DNA of 64,000 nt from Microbacterium memoriense (GCF_025398275.1 NZ_JAODOR010000004.1:248001-312000); one strand, 5' to 3'. Numbered from the stretch's first letter, positions 16,112 to 25,186 are shown. The notes: generated by a model from the sequence alone, not told the origin. Program-made: numbers and translations.

Positions 16112-17488
16112 ATGAATACCCTTCTCAGCGAGTCGGCATCGCCCCAGCCCGGCTCGGGCGGCAACGTGTCGCCCGGTCAAGCGCTCACGATCCGTGGCGG
16201 GCGTCCGCTCACCGGGCGTGTCGAGGTCAAGGGCGCGAAGAACCTCGCCACCAAGGCGATGGTCGCCGCACTCCTCGGCGGTACCGAGAGTGTGTTGCGC
16301 GATGTCCCCGACATCAGCGACGTGCACGTCGTGCGCTCGTTGCTCGAGGTGCACGGTGTGACAGTCGAAGACGACGGCGAGGGTGTGCTGCGGCTCGACC
16401 CGAGCGGCGCCGTGTCGGCGCACTTCGAGGAAATCGACGCGCACGCGGGGGCATCCCGCATCCCGATCCTGTTCTGTGGGCCGTTGCTGCACCTTCTGGG
16501 TCAGGCCTTCATCCCCGACCTCGGTGGATGCCGGATCGGCGATCGCCCGATCGACTTCCACCTCGATGCGCTGCGTGCGTTCGGCGCGACCGTCGAGAAG
16601 CTCCCGAGCGGCATTCGCCTCTCCGCGCCGGCGGAGGGACTGACCGGGGCCGACATCGAGCTCCCGTACCCGAGCGTCGGCGCAACCGAACAGGTCCTGC
16701 TCACGGCCGTCCGCGCGAAGGGCACGACGGAACTGCGCAACGCCGCGATCGAGCCCGAGATCATGGATCTCATCGCCGTCCTGCAGAAAATGGGCGCGAT
16801 CATCTCCTACGAGCCCAACCGGGTCATCTTCATCGAGGGCGTCGATTCGCTTCGTGGCTACGACCACCGGTGCATCTTCGACCGGAACGAAGCAGCATCC
16901 TGGGCCTGCGCGGCGCTCGCCACCGACGGCGACATTTTCGTCGGGGGCGCGAAGCAGCAGGAGATGCTCACCTTTCTCAACGTCTTCCGCAAAGCCGGTG
17001 GCGACTTCGACATCGCGGAGGACGGCATCCGCTTCCGTCGGGGTGGCCCGCTCAAGCCGGTCGTCGTCGAGACCGATGTGCACCCCGGATTCATGACGGA
17101 CTGGCAGCAGCCGCTGATCGTCGCGCTCACGCAGGCCGAGGGCACCTCGATCGTCCACGAGACGGTGTACGAGAACCGCTTGGGCTTCACGCGAGCGCTC
17201 GTCCAGATGGGCGCCGACATCGTCGTGCACCCGGAGGGCATCGCGAGCGCCGATCGTCGCGTGCCGCGCCGCGAACTCGAGCAGGCCGCCGTCATCAACG
17301 GCCCGACGCCTCTGCACGGCGCCGATGTCGTCGTTCCCGATCTCCGCGGAGGGTACTCCTACGTGATCGCCGCACTGACGGCGGAAGGCACCTCCACGGT
17401 GCGCAACGTCGACATCATCCGCCGCGGATACGAGAAGTTCCTCGACAAGCTGACCGACGTCGGCGCCGACTTCGACGTCGTCGGGTGA
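16112..17488 (+). CDS. murA: UDP-N-acetylglucosamine 1-carboxyvinyltransferase
   Basis: The 458-residue EPSP-synthase-fold enzyme catalyses the first committed step of peptidoglycan synthesis, adding enolpyruvate from PEP to UDP-GlcNAc. KGAKN at residues 40-44 holds the conserved K and N, and the PEP-adduct cysteine is C140 in GGCRIGDRP, so a fosfomycin-sensitive cysteine form is expected. A leader of about 25 residues precedes the first fold strand and is rich in S/P/G. The ATG at 16112 has GTGAGG upstream. It overlaps plsC by four bases (GTGA) and heads a lipid/envelope cluster with gpsA and ddl. Confidence 0.95.
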   Translation: MNTLLSESASPQPGSGGNVSPGQALTIRGGRPLTGRVEVKGAKNLATKAMVAALLGGTESVLRDVPDISDVHVVRSLLEVHGVTVEDDGEGVLRLDPSGAVSAHFEEIDAHAGASRIPILFCGPLLHLLGQAFIPDLGGCRIGDRPIDFHLDALRAFGATVEKLPSGIRLSAPAEGLTGADIELPYPSVGATEQVLLTAVRAKGTTELRNAAIEPEIMDLIAVLQKMGAIISYEPNRVIFIEGVDSLRGYDHRCIFDRNEAASWACAALATDGDIFVGGAKQQEMLTFLNVFRKAGGDFDIAEDGIRFRRGGPLKPVVVETDVHPGFMTDWQQPLIVALTQAEGTSIVHETVYENRLGFTRALVQMGADIVVHPEGIASADRRVPRRELEQAAVINGPTPLHGADVVVPDLRGGYSYVIAALTAEGTSTVRNVDIIRRGYEKFLDKLTDVGADFDVVG

Positions 17489-18258
17489 CCGGAGTGTCGA
17501 AGTCTCCACGCCGACAGATCTCGCCCGAGAAGTCCCGGCCGACGGTGTTCTGGCCACTCGCGGCGGTCGTCGTCCCGGTGACGGGCTGGTTCGCGAAGAT
17601 CGAGATCACGGGCGCGGAACACCTTCCCGTCGAAGGACCGTATGTCCTGGCCCCCAACCACTACAGCGAGTTCGACCCGCTGATCATCGCCGTCGCAACG
17701 TGGCGGCTGGGGCGCGCGCCCCGGTTCATGGCAAAAGAAAGCCTGTTCCGCGTCCCGGTCCTGGGATGGGCGTTGCGCGCCACGGGCATGGTCCCGGTCG
17801 CACGGTCATCCTCGGCCGCGGCGGCGAAGCAGACTCTCAAGCAGTCCGAATCTCTCGTGGAGCACGGGCGCGGGGTCATCGTCTACCCCGAGGGCACGCT
17901 CACCCGGGACCCCGACATGTGGCCGATGCGCGGGAAGACAGGCGCCGTGCGCCTGGCGGTCGCCGGCGACATCCCGGTGATCCCGGTCGCGACGTGGGGC
18001 GTCGATCGGATCATGCCCCGCTACGGCAAGCTGCGCTTCTGGCCGCCCCGAAAGCGCGTGCAGGTGCGTCTCGGCCCCGCGAGCGATCTGTCCGCCTTCC
18101 GGGGAACGACGGGACCGGCGAAACTCGTGGCCGCGACCGACGTCGTCATGGCGGACGTGTCGGCTCTGCTCGGCGAACTCCGCGGGCTCACCCCACCGGC
18201 CGAGCGATGGAATCCGTCTGCGCACGGACAGAAGGAAACGGGTCGCCTTGAACCGTAG
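17485..18258 (+). CDS. plsC: 1-acyl-sn-glycerol-3-phosphate acyltransferase (PlsC-type)
   Basis: The 257-residue protein carries the acyltransferase motifs NHYSEFD (H59 and D64, HX4D) and YPEGT at 134-138. An N-terminal hydrophobic stretch (FWPLAAVVVPVTGWF) suggests membrane association. It acylates lysophosphatidic acid to phosphatidic acid, the precursor used by CdsA. The GTG start at 17485 overlaps the murA stop; a second GTG at 17494 is possible. The following gpsA supplies glycerol 3-phosphate, so the pair links backbone supply and acylation. Confidence 0.88.
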   Translation: MTGVSKSPRRQISPEKSRPTVFWPLAAVVVPVTGWFAKIEITGAEHLPVEGPYVLAPNHYSEFDPLIIAVATWRLGRAPRFMAKESLFRVPVLGWALRATGMVPVARSSSAAAAKQTLKQSESLVEHGRGVIVYPEGTLTRDPDMWPMRGKTGAVRLAVAGDIPVIPVATWGVDRIMPRYGKLRFWPPRKRVQVRLGPASDLSAFRGTTGPAKLVAATDVVMADVSALLGELRGLTPPAERWNPSAHGQKETGRLEP

Positions 18259-19375
18259 AGCCGATTCCGCGCTGCCGCGGGTCGCTGTCATCGGTGCCGG
18301 AAGCTGGGGCACGACATTCGGCAAGGTGCTCGCCGACGGTGGCGCACACGTCGTGATGTGGGCGCGCCGCGCCGAGCTCGCCCAGGAGATCCAGGAAGGC
18401 AAGCGCAACAGCGAGTACCTTCCGGGAATCAACCTCCCACGCACGATGTCGGCGACGACGCACCTGTCCGAAGCGCTCGACGGTGCCAGCCAGATCTATC
18501 TGGCGATCTCCAGTCAAGCCCTCAGGCAGAATCTCAAGGCGGTACGGCCCCTCGTCGCCCAGTCGGACGCGCCGATCATTTCGCTCATGAAGGGCGTGGA
18601 GAAGCGCACCGGCCTGCGGATGAGTCAGGTCATCGAGCAAGAACTGCACTGCGATCCCGCACGCATCGCGGTCGCGTCCGGCCCCAACCTCGCGCTCGAG
18701 ATCGCCCGTGAGCAGCCGACGGCGGCCGTCATCTCCTCGACGAGCCGGGAGACGGCCGAAGCCGTCGCACTCCGTTCCCGGAACGCGTACTTCCGGACGT
18801 TCGTCAACACCGATGTCATCGGTACCGAGTTCGGCGGCGTGCTGAAGAACCTCATCGCCGTCGCGATCGGCATCGTCGACGGGGTCGGGTACGGCGAGAA
18901 CACGAAAGCATCCATCATCACGCGCGGCCTCGTCGAGATGACCGACTTCGCGGTCGCCCAAGGCGCGCAGCCCGAAACCCTCCAGGGACTCGCCGGGCTC
19001 GGCGACCTGATCGCGACCTGCCAATCGCCGCTCAGTCGCAACAACACGGCCGGGCGTCTGCTCGGGCAGGGCTACAGCTTCCAGGATGTCGTCAAGCAGA
19101 TGAACCAGACGGCAGAGGGCCTGGCATCCGTCGCGCCGATCCTGCAGCTCGCGCGCGAGGCGGGGGTGCACATGCCCATCGTCGAGCAGGTGAAGATGGT
19201 GCTGGACGGCACGATGAATCCGCGTGACATCGCACCGCACCTGACGACGGACGACAAGCCCAAGGGCGAGAGGACCCAGAATGGACAAGATGGCGGTGGC
19301 GGTGCTCTTCGGCGGTCGCTCCAGCGAACACTCGATCAGTTCCGCAACGGCCGGGGGCGTACTGCGCGCGATTGA
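18248..19375 (+). CDS. gpsA: glycerol-3-phosphate dehydrogenase [NAD(P)+]
   Basis: The 375-residue enzyme reduces dihydroxyacetone phosphate to glycerol 3-phosphate for phospholipid synthesis. The nucleotide site GAGSWG is at 16-21, and the catalytic lysine is K200 in GVLKNLIAVAIG, with EMTDFA and GLAGLGDLIATC further on. The start is TTG at 18248, overlapping plsC by 11 bases. The family is usually about 330-340 residues; here the frame continues 95 bases into ddl, adding a basic, glycine-rich tail that looks like out-of-frame ddl sequence. Either a long overlap or a lost stop codon explains it. Confidence 0.92.
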   Translation: MNRRADSALPRVAVIGAGSWGTTFGKVLADGGAHVVMWARRAELAQEIQEGKRNSEYLPGINLPRTMSATTHLSEALDGASQIYLAISSQALRQNLKAVRPLVAQSDAPIISLMKGVEKRTGLRMSQVIEQELHCDPARIAVASGPNLALEIAREQPTAAVISSTSRETAEAVALRSRNAYFRTFVNTDVIGTEFGGVLKNLIAVAIGIVDGVGYGENTKASIITRGLVEMTDFAVAQGAQPETLQGLAGLGDLIATCQSPLSRNNTAGRLLGQGYSFQDVVKQMNQTAEGLASVAPILQLAREAGVHMPIVEQVKMVLDGTMNPRDIAPHLTTDDKPKGERTQNGQDGGGGALRRSLQRTLDQFRNGRGRTARD

Positions 19376-20363
19376 TCGCGAGCGGTTCGACGTGATCCCG
19401 ATCGGGATCACCCGTGACGGAGCCTTCATTCTGGAGGACGACGATCCGGACAAGTTCGCGTTGGCCCCCGGACACCTGCCGGAAGTGAGCGACAACGACA
19501 CCCGGATCATCTGGCCTGACTCGGCGTGTTCACGGGAGATCAAGGTCGCGGACGCCGACGGCGTGCGCTCCCTGGGAGACATCGACGTGGTCTTCCCGAT
19601 CTTGCACGGCCGCTTCGGCGAGGACGGCACGATCCAGGGTTTCCTGGAGCTGCTGGACCTTCCCTATGTCGGAGCCGGGCTGCTGATGTCCGCAATCGGG
19701 ATGGACAAGCACACGACCAAGAGCATCCTGCGCTCGGCGGGGGTTCCGGTCGTCCCCTGGGTCACCGTGACGCAGCGCGGCCTCGGCCGTGACCGCGAGT
19801 TGTGGGAGCGCCGCATCCGCGCGCTCGGGCTGCCGGTCTTCGTCAAGCCCGCGCGCGCCGGATCGAGTGTCGGTGTCTCGAAAGTCTCGGACTGGAGTGA
19901 GCTCGACGCCGCGCTGGCGACCGCATTCGCCGAAGACCGGACGGTGCTGGTCGAGCAGGCGGTGACCGGACGCGAGGTCGAGTGCGGCGTGCTCGCCGGG
20001 CGCGACGGGGGAGCCCCCCGGGTCAGCGTGGCGGGCGAGATCGTGATCACGGGACGTGACTTCTACGATTTCGACGCGAAGTATCAGGGTGCCGCCGGCA
20101 TCGACCTCGTGTGCCCCGCGGACCTCGGCGACGGCGAACTCGCGGAGATGCAACGCATCGCGGCACGCGCGTTCGAGGCTGTCGGCGGCGAAGGCCTCGC
20201 CCGCGTCGACTTCTTCTTCACCGGCACGGAATTCTTCGTCAACGAGGTCAACACGATGCCGGGCTTCACTCCGATCTCGATGTTCCCGACGTGCTGGATC
20301 GCCTCCGGTATGACGTACGAAGAGCTCCTCAGCGAGTTGATCGATCTCGCGGACGTGCGCTGA
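19281..20363 (+). CDS. ddl: D-alanine--D-alanine ligase
   Basis: The 360-residue ATP-grasp enzyme joins two D-alanines for the peptidoglycan stem peptide. It has GGRSSEHSISSATA near the N-terminus, the FVKPARAGSSVGVSKV ATP-binding strand and the C-terminal FFVNEVNTMPGFTPISMFP magnesium/ligand block. The ATG at 19281 lies inside the gpsA reading frame with GAGAGGA upstream. The phenylalanine-or-tyrosine-determining region reads as an ordinary D-Ala-D-Ala form as far as I can judge, and no vancomycin-type neighbours occur. Confidence 0.95.
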   Translation: MDKMAVAVLFGGRSSEHSISSATAGGVLRAIDRERFDVIPIGITRDGAFILEDDDPDKFALAPGHLPEVSDNDTRIIWPDSACSREIKVADADGVRSLGDIDVVFPILHGRFGEDGTIQGFLELLDLPYVGAGLLMSAIGMDKHTTKSILRSAGVPVVPWVTVTQRGLGRDRELWERRIRALGLPVFVKPARAGSSVGVSKVSDWSELDAALATAFAEDRTVLVEQAVTGREVECGVLAGRDGGAPRVSVAGEIVITGRDFYDFDAKYQGAAGIDLVCPADLGDGELAEMQRIAARAFEAVGGEGLARVDFFFTGTEFFVNEVNTMPGFTPISMFPTCWIASGMTYEELLSELIDLADVR

Positions 20364-20370
20364 CTCCCCG

Positions 20371-20841
20371 TCAGCTCGTGGGGCGCTCCGTGCAGATGCT
20401 GCCGTCCGCGGGAAGCTGCTGCACGGCCGTTCCGAGAGCATCCAGCACGGTCCGGGCACTCACCACGTCGTAGTCCAGGTAGACCTCGACCGCGGGGGTG
20501 CGCCCGAAGCTCGTGAACCGATAGTTCGGCGCCTCGGAGTCGTCGATGAGCCAGTCGACACCACCCGCGCTCTGGCACGGGAGAGTGGAGGGCCCGGGGG
20601 CGGCCACGCCGCACGTCAGGAGCACCGTCGTCGGTGTTCCCCAGGCACCCGTGGCCTGTGCGTCCGTCCACCGGCGCGACTGGCCGTCGACGCTGTCCGG
20701 GAGCCTGACCGTCACGGCCGCGCAACCCGGATCATTCGACTCGGATGCCGGCGTCATCGCGACGGTCGTGCTGCAGCCGGTGAGACTCGCCGCGAGGACG
20801 GCGGCGGCCAGGAGGGGCACGGAGGCGCGCAGTCGGAACAC
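20371..20841 (-). CDS. DUF3515 lipoprotein
   Basis: The 156-residue protein has a signal peptide with lipobox (AASLTGC, cysteine at 23), so it should be anchored outside the membrane. The remaining DUF3515 domain contains four or more cysteines (CAAVTV, LLTCGV, LPCQS, SICTE), suggesting disulfides. DUF3515 is an actinobacterial family of unknown role that often sits next to ddl and thiL, as here. The GTG start is exactly six bases from a minus-strand TAGCCT hexamer, predicting a leaderless mRNA. Confidence 0.85.
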   Translation of the reverse strand: MFRLRASVPLLAAAVLAASLTGCSTTVAMTPASESNDPGCAAVTVRLPDSVDGQSRRWTDAQATGAWGTPTTVLLTCGVAAPGPSTLPCQSAGGVDWLIDDSEAPNYRFTSFGRTPAVEVYLDYDVVSARTVLDALGTAVQQLPADGSICTERPTS

Positions 20842-20863
20842 CTGTCCAGGCTACCGTGGAGGC
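20842..20863. promoter_or_regulatory. divergent overlapping -10 elements of DUF3515 gene and thiL
   Basis: The 22 bases between the two start codons contain AGGCTACCGT. Read on the plus strand, TACCGT (20852-20857) is followed by six bases and the thiL ATG. On the minus strand, TAGCCT (20853-20848) is followed by six bases and the DUF3515 GTG. The two hexamers share two base pairs, so polymerase cannot occupy both at once. Confidence 0.6.
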
Positions 20864-21847
20864 ATGGAGACCGAGCGCGAGCAGACCGTGGGTGACCTGT
20901 CCGAGCGGGCGCTCCTGGCCCGCATCCTCGCCGCCGTCGGCGATGCATCGCAAGCGGAGGTCGGTCCCGGTGACGATGCCGCCGTCCTCGCGGTCCCGGA
21001 CGGTCGGGTCGTCCTGACGACGGACACGCTCGTGCACGGTCCGGACTTCCGCCTGGCCTGGTCGACGGGATATGACCTGGGGGTCAAGGCCGCAGCCGTG
21101 AACCTCGCCGATGTCGCCGCGATGGGCGCGCGGCCGACGGCCTTGCTCGTCGCGCTCGCACTGCCCGATGCGCTCCCCGTCGCCTTCGTCGACGAGCTCG
21201 CCCGCGGGCTCCGGGCGGCGTGCGACCGGCTCGCGCCGGGGTGCGCCATCGAGGGCGGCGATCTGACGGCCTCCGACACGCTCACGATCGCGGTGACCGC
21301 GGTGGGCGTGTTGGACGGCTTGGCGCCGGTGTTGCGCTCGGGGGCGCGCCCCGGCGACGTCGTCGCCGTCGTGGGTGAGCTCGGTGCGGCGGCGCGAGGT
21401 CTCGCGATCCTGTTCGACCGCTTCCGGACGCCTGACGGGACTCCGCTGGCGGTGGATGCGGCTTTGCTCGACGCGACGGAGCGCGCGGACCTCGACGCCC
21501 AGCTGCGCCCGAACCCACCGATCGGCCTGGGACCGGTCGCTGCGCGCGCCGGCGCGAGCGCACTCATGGATGTCTCGGACGGCCTTCTGCTCGATGCGAC
21601 GCGCATGGCGGAGGCCTCGCATGTCACGATCGCGTTCGACGGACCGTTGGATGATCATGCGTTGCGCGGCGGCGAAGACCACGCGCTGTTGGCGTGCTTC
21701 CCGCCGACCGTGCGAATCCCCGACGGGTTCGTCCGGCTCGGTGTGGTGGCGGGTCCCGGAGATGCCGCCGTCACCGTGGGGGGCATCCCGGCTTCCGGGC
21801 GCGGTGGCTGGGATCCCTACCGCGACTGGGACGCGCACCGGGGCTGA
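20864..21847 (+). CDS. thiL: thiamine-monophosphate kinase
   Basis: The 327-residue enzyme of the PurM/ThiL fold phosphorylates thiamine monophosphate to the active diphosphate. Diagnostic blocks are GPGDDAAVL (ATP/Mg site), TTDTLVHGPDF, AVNLADVAAMGA, EGGDLTASD and MDVSDGLLLD. The ATG at 20864 was chosen because TACCGT ends exactly six bases upstream, which fits a leaderless start; no strong ribosome site is needed. It is convergent with rsmD, with one base between stops. Confidence 0.92.
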   Translation: METEREQTVGDLSERALLARILAAVGDASQAEVGPGDDAAVLAVPDGRVVLTTDTLVHGPDFRLAWSTGYDLGVKAAAVNLADVAAMGARPTALLVALALPDALPVAFVDELARGLRAACDRLAPGCAIEGGDLTASDTLTIAVTAVGVLDGLAPVLRSGARPGDVVAVVGELGAAARGLAILFDRFRTPDGTPLAVDAALLDATERADLDAQLRPNPPIGLGPVAARAGASALMDVSDGLLLDATRMAEASHVTIAFDGPLDDHALRGGEDHALLACFPPTVRIPDGFVRLGVVAGPGDAAVTVGGIPASGRGGWDPYRDWDAHRG

Positions 21848-21848
21848 G

Positions 21849-22406
21849 TCAGTCGGCGAACGCCCACCAGAGTGTCGTGTCGCCGTAGGTCTTCGACCGC
21901 TCGATCGTGAGCCCGGGGGGCATCACGGGCTCGGGAGACCGTGATGACCGTTCGATGATCACGGCGGCGCCCGCGCGCAATCGCGGACGCAGGAGCGTAA
22001 GCGTCGCGGCGATGTCGCTGTCCGAGATGTCGTAGGGCGGATCCAGGAAGACCAGATCGAACCCGATCGTCGTGCTTCGCAGGAACGCATCGGCACTCGT
22101 CCGATGTACGCGGATTGTGGCATCCGGTACCGCACGGCCCACGGCGCGCGCGTTGCGGTCGGCCACGCCAGCAGCTCGTGGCGACTTCTCCACGAGGTCG
22201 GCCTGCACCGCACCGCGGCTGACCGCCTCGAGCGCGAGCGCACCGGATCCTGCGTAGAGATCGAGGACGCCGGCATCCTGAATCAGGTCCGCGGACTCCA
22301 GGGCGCCGAACAGTGACTCGCGCACGCGGTCGCTCGTCGGGCGCGTCCCGGCATCCGGAACGACGAGAGTCAACGACCCGGCACGCCCGGCAATGATCCT
22401 GGTCAC
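21849..22406 (-). CDS. rsmD: 16S rRNA (guanine(966)-N(2))-methyltransferase
   Basis: The 185-residue SAM-dependent methyltransferase has RIIAGRAGSL at the N-terminus, TRPTSDRVRESLF, the SAM site VLDLYAGSGALALEA and the catalytic DPPY motif (FLDPPYD). It methylates G966 of 16S rRNA. The first codons overlap the upstream acyltransferase stop by four bases (ATGA), so the two are co-translated. Confidence 0.92.
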   Translation of the reverse strand: MTRIIAGRAGSLTLVVPDAGTRPTSDRVRESLFGALESADLIQDAGVLDLYAGSGALALEAVSRGAVQADLVEKSPRAAGVADRNARAVGRAVPDATIRVHRTSADAFLRSTTIGFDLVFLDPPYDISDSDIAATLTLLRPRLRAGAAVIIERSSRSPEPVMPPGLTIERSKTYGDTTLWWAFAD

Positions 22407-22981
22407 GGCCGTGCAGTGCTCTCGTCGCGGAGGCGCGGCTCCGTGCGCAGGTGGGGACGCAGGCCCGCCTTGTCAGCGTAGAAGGCGCGGATGCGGTCCA
22501 TATCGCCCGCGACGTCTCCGGTCAGTTCGATCGTCGGCCCCAGACCGCTCGTCATCGTCGTGCGATCCACGTAGCCGAGGGTGACCGGCATGCCGGTCTC
22601 TCGGGCGATCCGGTAGAAGCCGCTCTTCCAGTGCGTGTTGCCTCCGCGGGTGCCGTCCGGGGTCACGACGAGCCCGAAGACGTCGCCCGCGTGGACGCCC
22701 GCGACGACCTCGGAGACAACCTGTCCGGCGTCCGCGCGATCCACCGCGATCCCGCCGAGTCCGCGCATGATCGGTCCGCGCCACCCGGCGAAGAGGCTCT
22801 CCTTTCCGAGCCAGCGGATGGGAATCCCCAACCGCCACGAGATCGCGAGCATCAGCACGAAGTCCCAGTTCGACGTGTGGGGTGCGCCGATGAGGATCGT
22901 GGGGCGCGTGGGGGCCGGCTCGGTGCGCAGCTGCCAGCGACTGAGGGCCCAGTACACACGGGCGAGAGTTCGGCGGATCAC
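22403..22981 (-). CDS. 1-acyl-sn-glycerol-3-phosphate acyltransferase family protein
   Basis: The 192-residue protein has the acyltransferase motif HTSNWD (HX4D) and, further on, VTPDGTRG in place of the usual EGTR. This places it in the small GPAT-like group rather than classical PlsC. There is no obvious membrane anchor. The GTG start at 22981 follows TAGGGT by exactly six bases on the minus strand, so it should be leaderless. It is divergent from recG and coupled to rsmD. Substrate is uncertain. Confidence 0.82.
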   Translation of the reverse strand: MIRRTLARVYWALSRWQLRTEPAPTRPTILIGAPHTSNWDFVLMLAISWRLGIPIRWLGKESLFAGWRGPIMRGLGGIAVDRADAGQVVSEVVAGVHAGDVFGLVVTPDGTRGGNTHWKSGFYRIARETGMPVTLGYVDRTTMTSGLGPTIELTGDVAGDMDRIRAFYADKAGLRPHLRTEPRLRDESTARP

Positions 22982-23011
22982 CTTGTCACCCTACGTCCCT
23001 AGACTCGTCAC
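22982..23011. promoter_or_regulatory. divergent leaderless promoters of the acyltransferase gene and recG
   Basis: TAGGGT on the minus strand (22993-22988) and TAGACT on the plus strand (23000-23005) each end six bases before their start codon. The two -10 elements are separated by six base pairs. Confidence 0.6.
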
Positions 23012-25177
23012 ATGCCCGCCGTGACCCTGGAGACACGCCTGGAGGGTGTCGTGGGCGGCAAGACCGCGACCGCTCTGTCGCGGGCCTTCGGCATGGCGAC
23101 CGTCGGCGACCTGGTCGACCACTACCCGCGCCGCTACGCGAGACGGGGCGAGTTGACCCCGATCGCCTCGCTGCCGCTGGGGGAGCAGGTCACGATCGTG
23201 GCCGAGGTCCGCAGCGTCTCGACCCGACCGATGCGTCAGCGCAAAGGCATGCTGCTGGAAGTCGTCATCAGCGATGGAGCGGGAGTGCTCAGTCTCACGT
23301 TCTTCAATCAGCCGTGGCGCCAGAACGAACTGGTCGTCGGTCGGCAGGGCATCTTCTCCGGCAAGGTCGGCGCGTTCAAGGGACACCTGCAGTTCGCGCA
23401 TCCCGACTACCAGCTCTTCGATGATGAGGATGCTGCCCGACTCACCGCCGTCGCGCACCAGAACGAGCCGATTCCGATCTATCCGGCCACCAGCACCGTC
23501 ACCAGTTGGCAGATCGCCCAGACGATGAAAGTCGTCCTCGACGTGCTCGGAGAGGTCCCCGATCCGCTCCCGGACGAGTTCCGCCGTGCGCACGGTCTGT
23601 TGGATGCCCGCACCGCGATCGAGCGAATTCACCGCCCTGATCTTCCCGAGCAGATCGAGCCGGCCCGCGACACCCTGCGCATGCACGAAGCCTTCGTTCT
23701 GCAAGCGGCCCTCCTGCAACAGCGCCAATTCGTGCGCGCGATGGCGGCGACCAGCCGTCCCGCGGGCGATGTCCTGGCCCGGTTCGACGCCGCACTGCCG
23801 TTCGCATTGACGCCCGATCAGGCGGTCGTCGGAGAGCGCGTCGCGGCCGATCTCGAGGGGGAGTGGCCGATGAACCGCCTCGTGCAGGGCGAGGTGGGAT
23901 CGGGGAAGACCCTCGTTGCGCTCCGCGCGATGCTGCAGGTCGCGCAGTCCGGGGGGCAGAGCGCGCTGATCGCGCCGACGGAAGTGCTCGCGGGCCAGCA
24001 TCTGCGCTCGATCGCGAGGATGCTGGGACCTCAGCTCGCACCGGAACTCATGCCGACCCTCCTCACCGGTCAGCAGCCCGCCGCGGAGCGACGTAAGGCC
24101 GCCCTGCGTGTCGCCGCCGGGCAGGCGCGGATCGTCGTGGGCACCCACGCCCTGTTGAGCGAGTCGACGACATTCGCCGACCTGGGGCTCGTGGTCGTCG
24201 ACGAACAGCACCGGTTCGGCGTCGAGCAGCGCGAGAGCCTCCGCGCCAAGGGCACCGCACCCCACGTGCTGGTGCTGACGGCGACCCCGATTCCGCGTAC
24301 CGTGGCGATGACGGTGTTCGGTGATCTCGATGTGTCGACGATCCGCTCGCTCCCCGGCGGCCGCGCGGGCATCACGACTCATGTCGCACCGCTTGCGGAG
24401 AAGCCCGCGTGGTTCGGGCGAGTGTGGGAGCGTGTCGCCGAAGAAGCCGCCGAAGGCCATCAGGCCTTCATCGTGTGCGCCGCGATCGACGCGGAGGCGA
24501 CGACGAAGGCGGGGGTCGAACCGGGTCCCGATGCGCCGGTGCTCGAAGGGGAGCAAGAACGTACGCGGTGGGGTGTCGTGCAGGTCCATGCGTTGCTGGC
24601 CGATCATCCGGCCTATGCGGGCATCCGCGTCGAAATGCTCCACGGCAAGATGCCGGGTGATCAGAAGGACACCACGATGCAGGCCTTCGCCCGAGGCGAG
24701 ATCGACGTCCTTGTCGCGACGACCGTCGTCGAGGTCGGCGTCGACGTCGCGAACGCGTCGGCGATGGTGATCCTCGAAGCCGACCGGTTCGGCGTCTCGC
24801 AGTTGCATCAGTTGCGAGGACGCGTCGGTCGGGGTGCGGTTCCCGGCATCTGCCTTCTCGTGACCGAAGCGCAGGCAGGCACGCCGGCCCGTTCGCGCGT
24901 CGAAGCGGTCGCATCGACCACCGACGGATTCGCGCTGGCCGAAGTCGACCTCGAGCTGCGCGGCGAGGGCGATGTCCTCGGCGACGCGCAGTCGGGTGTT
25001 CGCTCGTCGCTGCGCCTGCTCCGCGTCGTCACCGACGCCGATCTCATCGCTGTGGCCCGGGCGGCTGCCGAGCGCGTGCTCTCAGACGACCCGGCGCTCA
25101 TGAGCCATCCCGGGCTCGCCGCATCCATCAGCCGCCGCGTCGGTCAGCAGGAGCGCGCTGCCCTCGCCAAAAACTAG
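23012..25177 (+). CDS. recG: ATP-dependent DNA helicase RecG
   Basis: The 721-residue helicase reverses stalled forks and migrates Holliday junctions. An N-terminal wedge/OB domain (DHYPRRY, RSVSTRPMRQRKGML) is followed by two helicase domains with Walker A GEVGSGKT at 293-300, motif II DEQHRFG near 397 and the motif VI block HQLRGRVGRG. Length is within the family range. The ATG at 23012 follows TAGACT by exactly six bases. coaD begins ten bases after its stop from its own promoter hexamer. Confidence 0.95.
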   Translation: MPAVTLETRLEGVVGGKTATALSRAFGMATVGDLVDHYPRRYARRGELTPIASLPLGEQVTIVAEVRSVSTRPMRQRKGMLLEVVISDGAGVLSLTFFNQPWRQNELVVGRQGIFSGKVGAFKGHLQFAHPDYQLFDDEDAARLTAVAHQNEPIPIYPATSTVTSWQIAQTMKVVLDVLGEVPDPLPDEFRRAHGLLDARTAIERIHRPDLPEQIEPARDTLRMHEAFVLQAALLQQRQFVRAMAATSRPAGDVLARFDAALPFALTPDQAVVGERVAADLEGEWPMNRLVQGEVGSGKTLVALRAMLQVAQSGGQSALIAPTEVLAGQHLRSIARMLGPQLAPELMPTLLTGQQPAAERRKAALRVAAGQARIVVGTHALLSESTTFADLGLVVVDEQHRFGVEQRESLRAKGTAPHVLVLTATPIPRTVAMTVFGDLDVSTIRSLPGGRAGITTHVAPLAEKPAWFGRVWERVAEEAAEGHQAFIVCAAIDAEATTKAGVEPGPDAPVLEGEQERTRWGVVQVHALLADHPAYAGIRVEMLHGKMPGDQKDTTMQAFARGEIDVLVATTVVEVGVDVANASAMVILEADRFGVSQLHQLRGRVGRGAVPGICLLVTEAQAGTPARSRVEAVASTTDGFALAEVDLELRGEGDVLGDAQSGVRSSLRLLRVVTDADLIAVARAAAERVLSDDPALMSHPGLAASISRRVGQQERAALAKN

Positions 25178-25186
25178 GATGGACGC

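Noticed and set aside
22991..24808. Minus-strand frame of 605 codons opposite recG
   Set aside because: RecG is intact on the other strand with all helicase motifs. The opposite frame is the usual high-GC antisense artefact.
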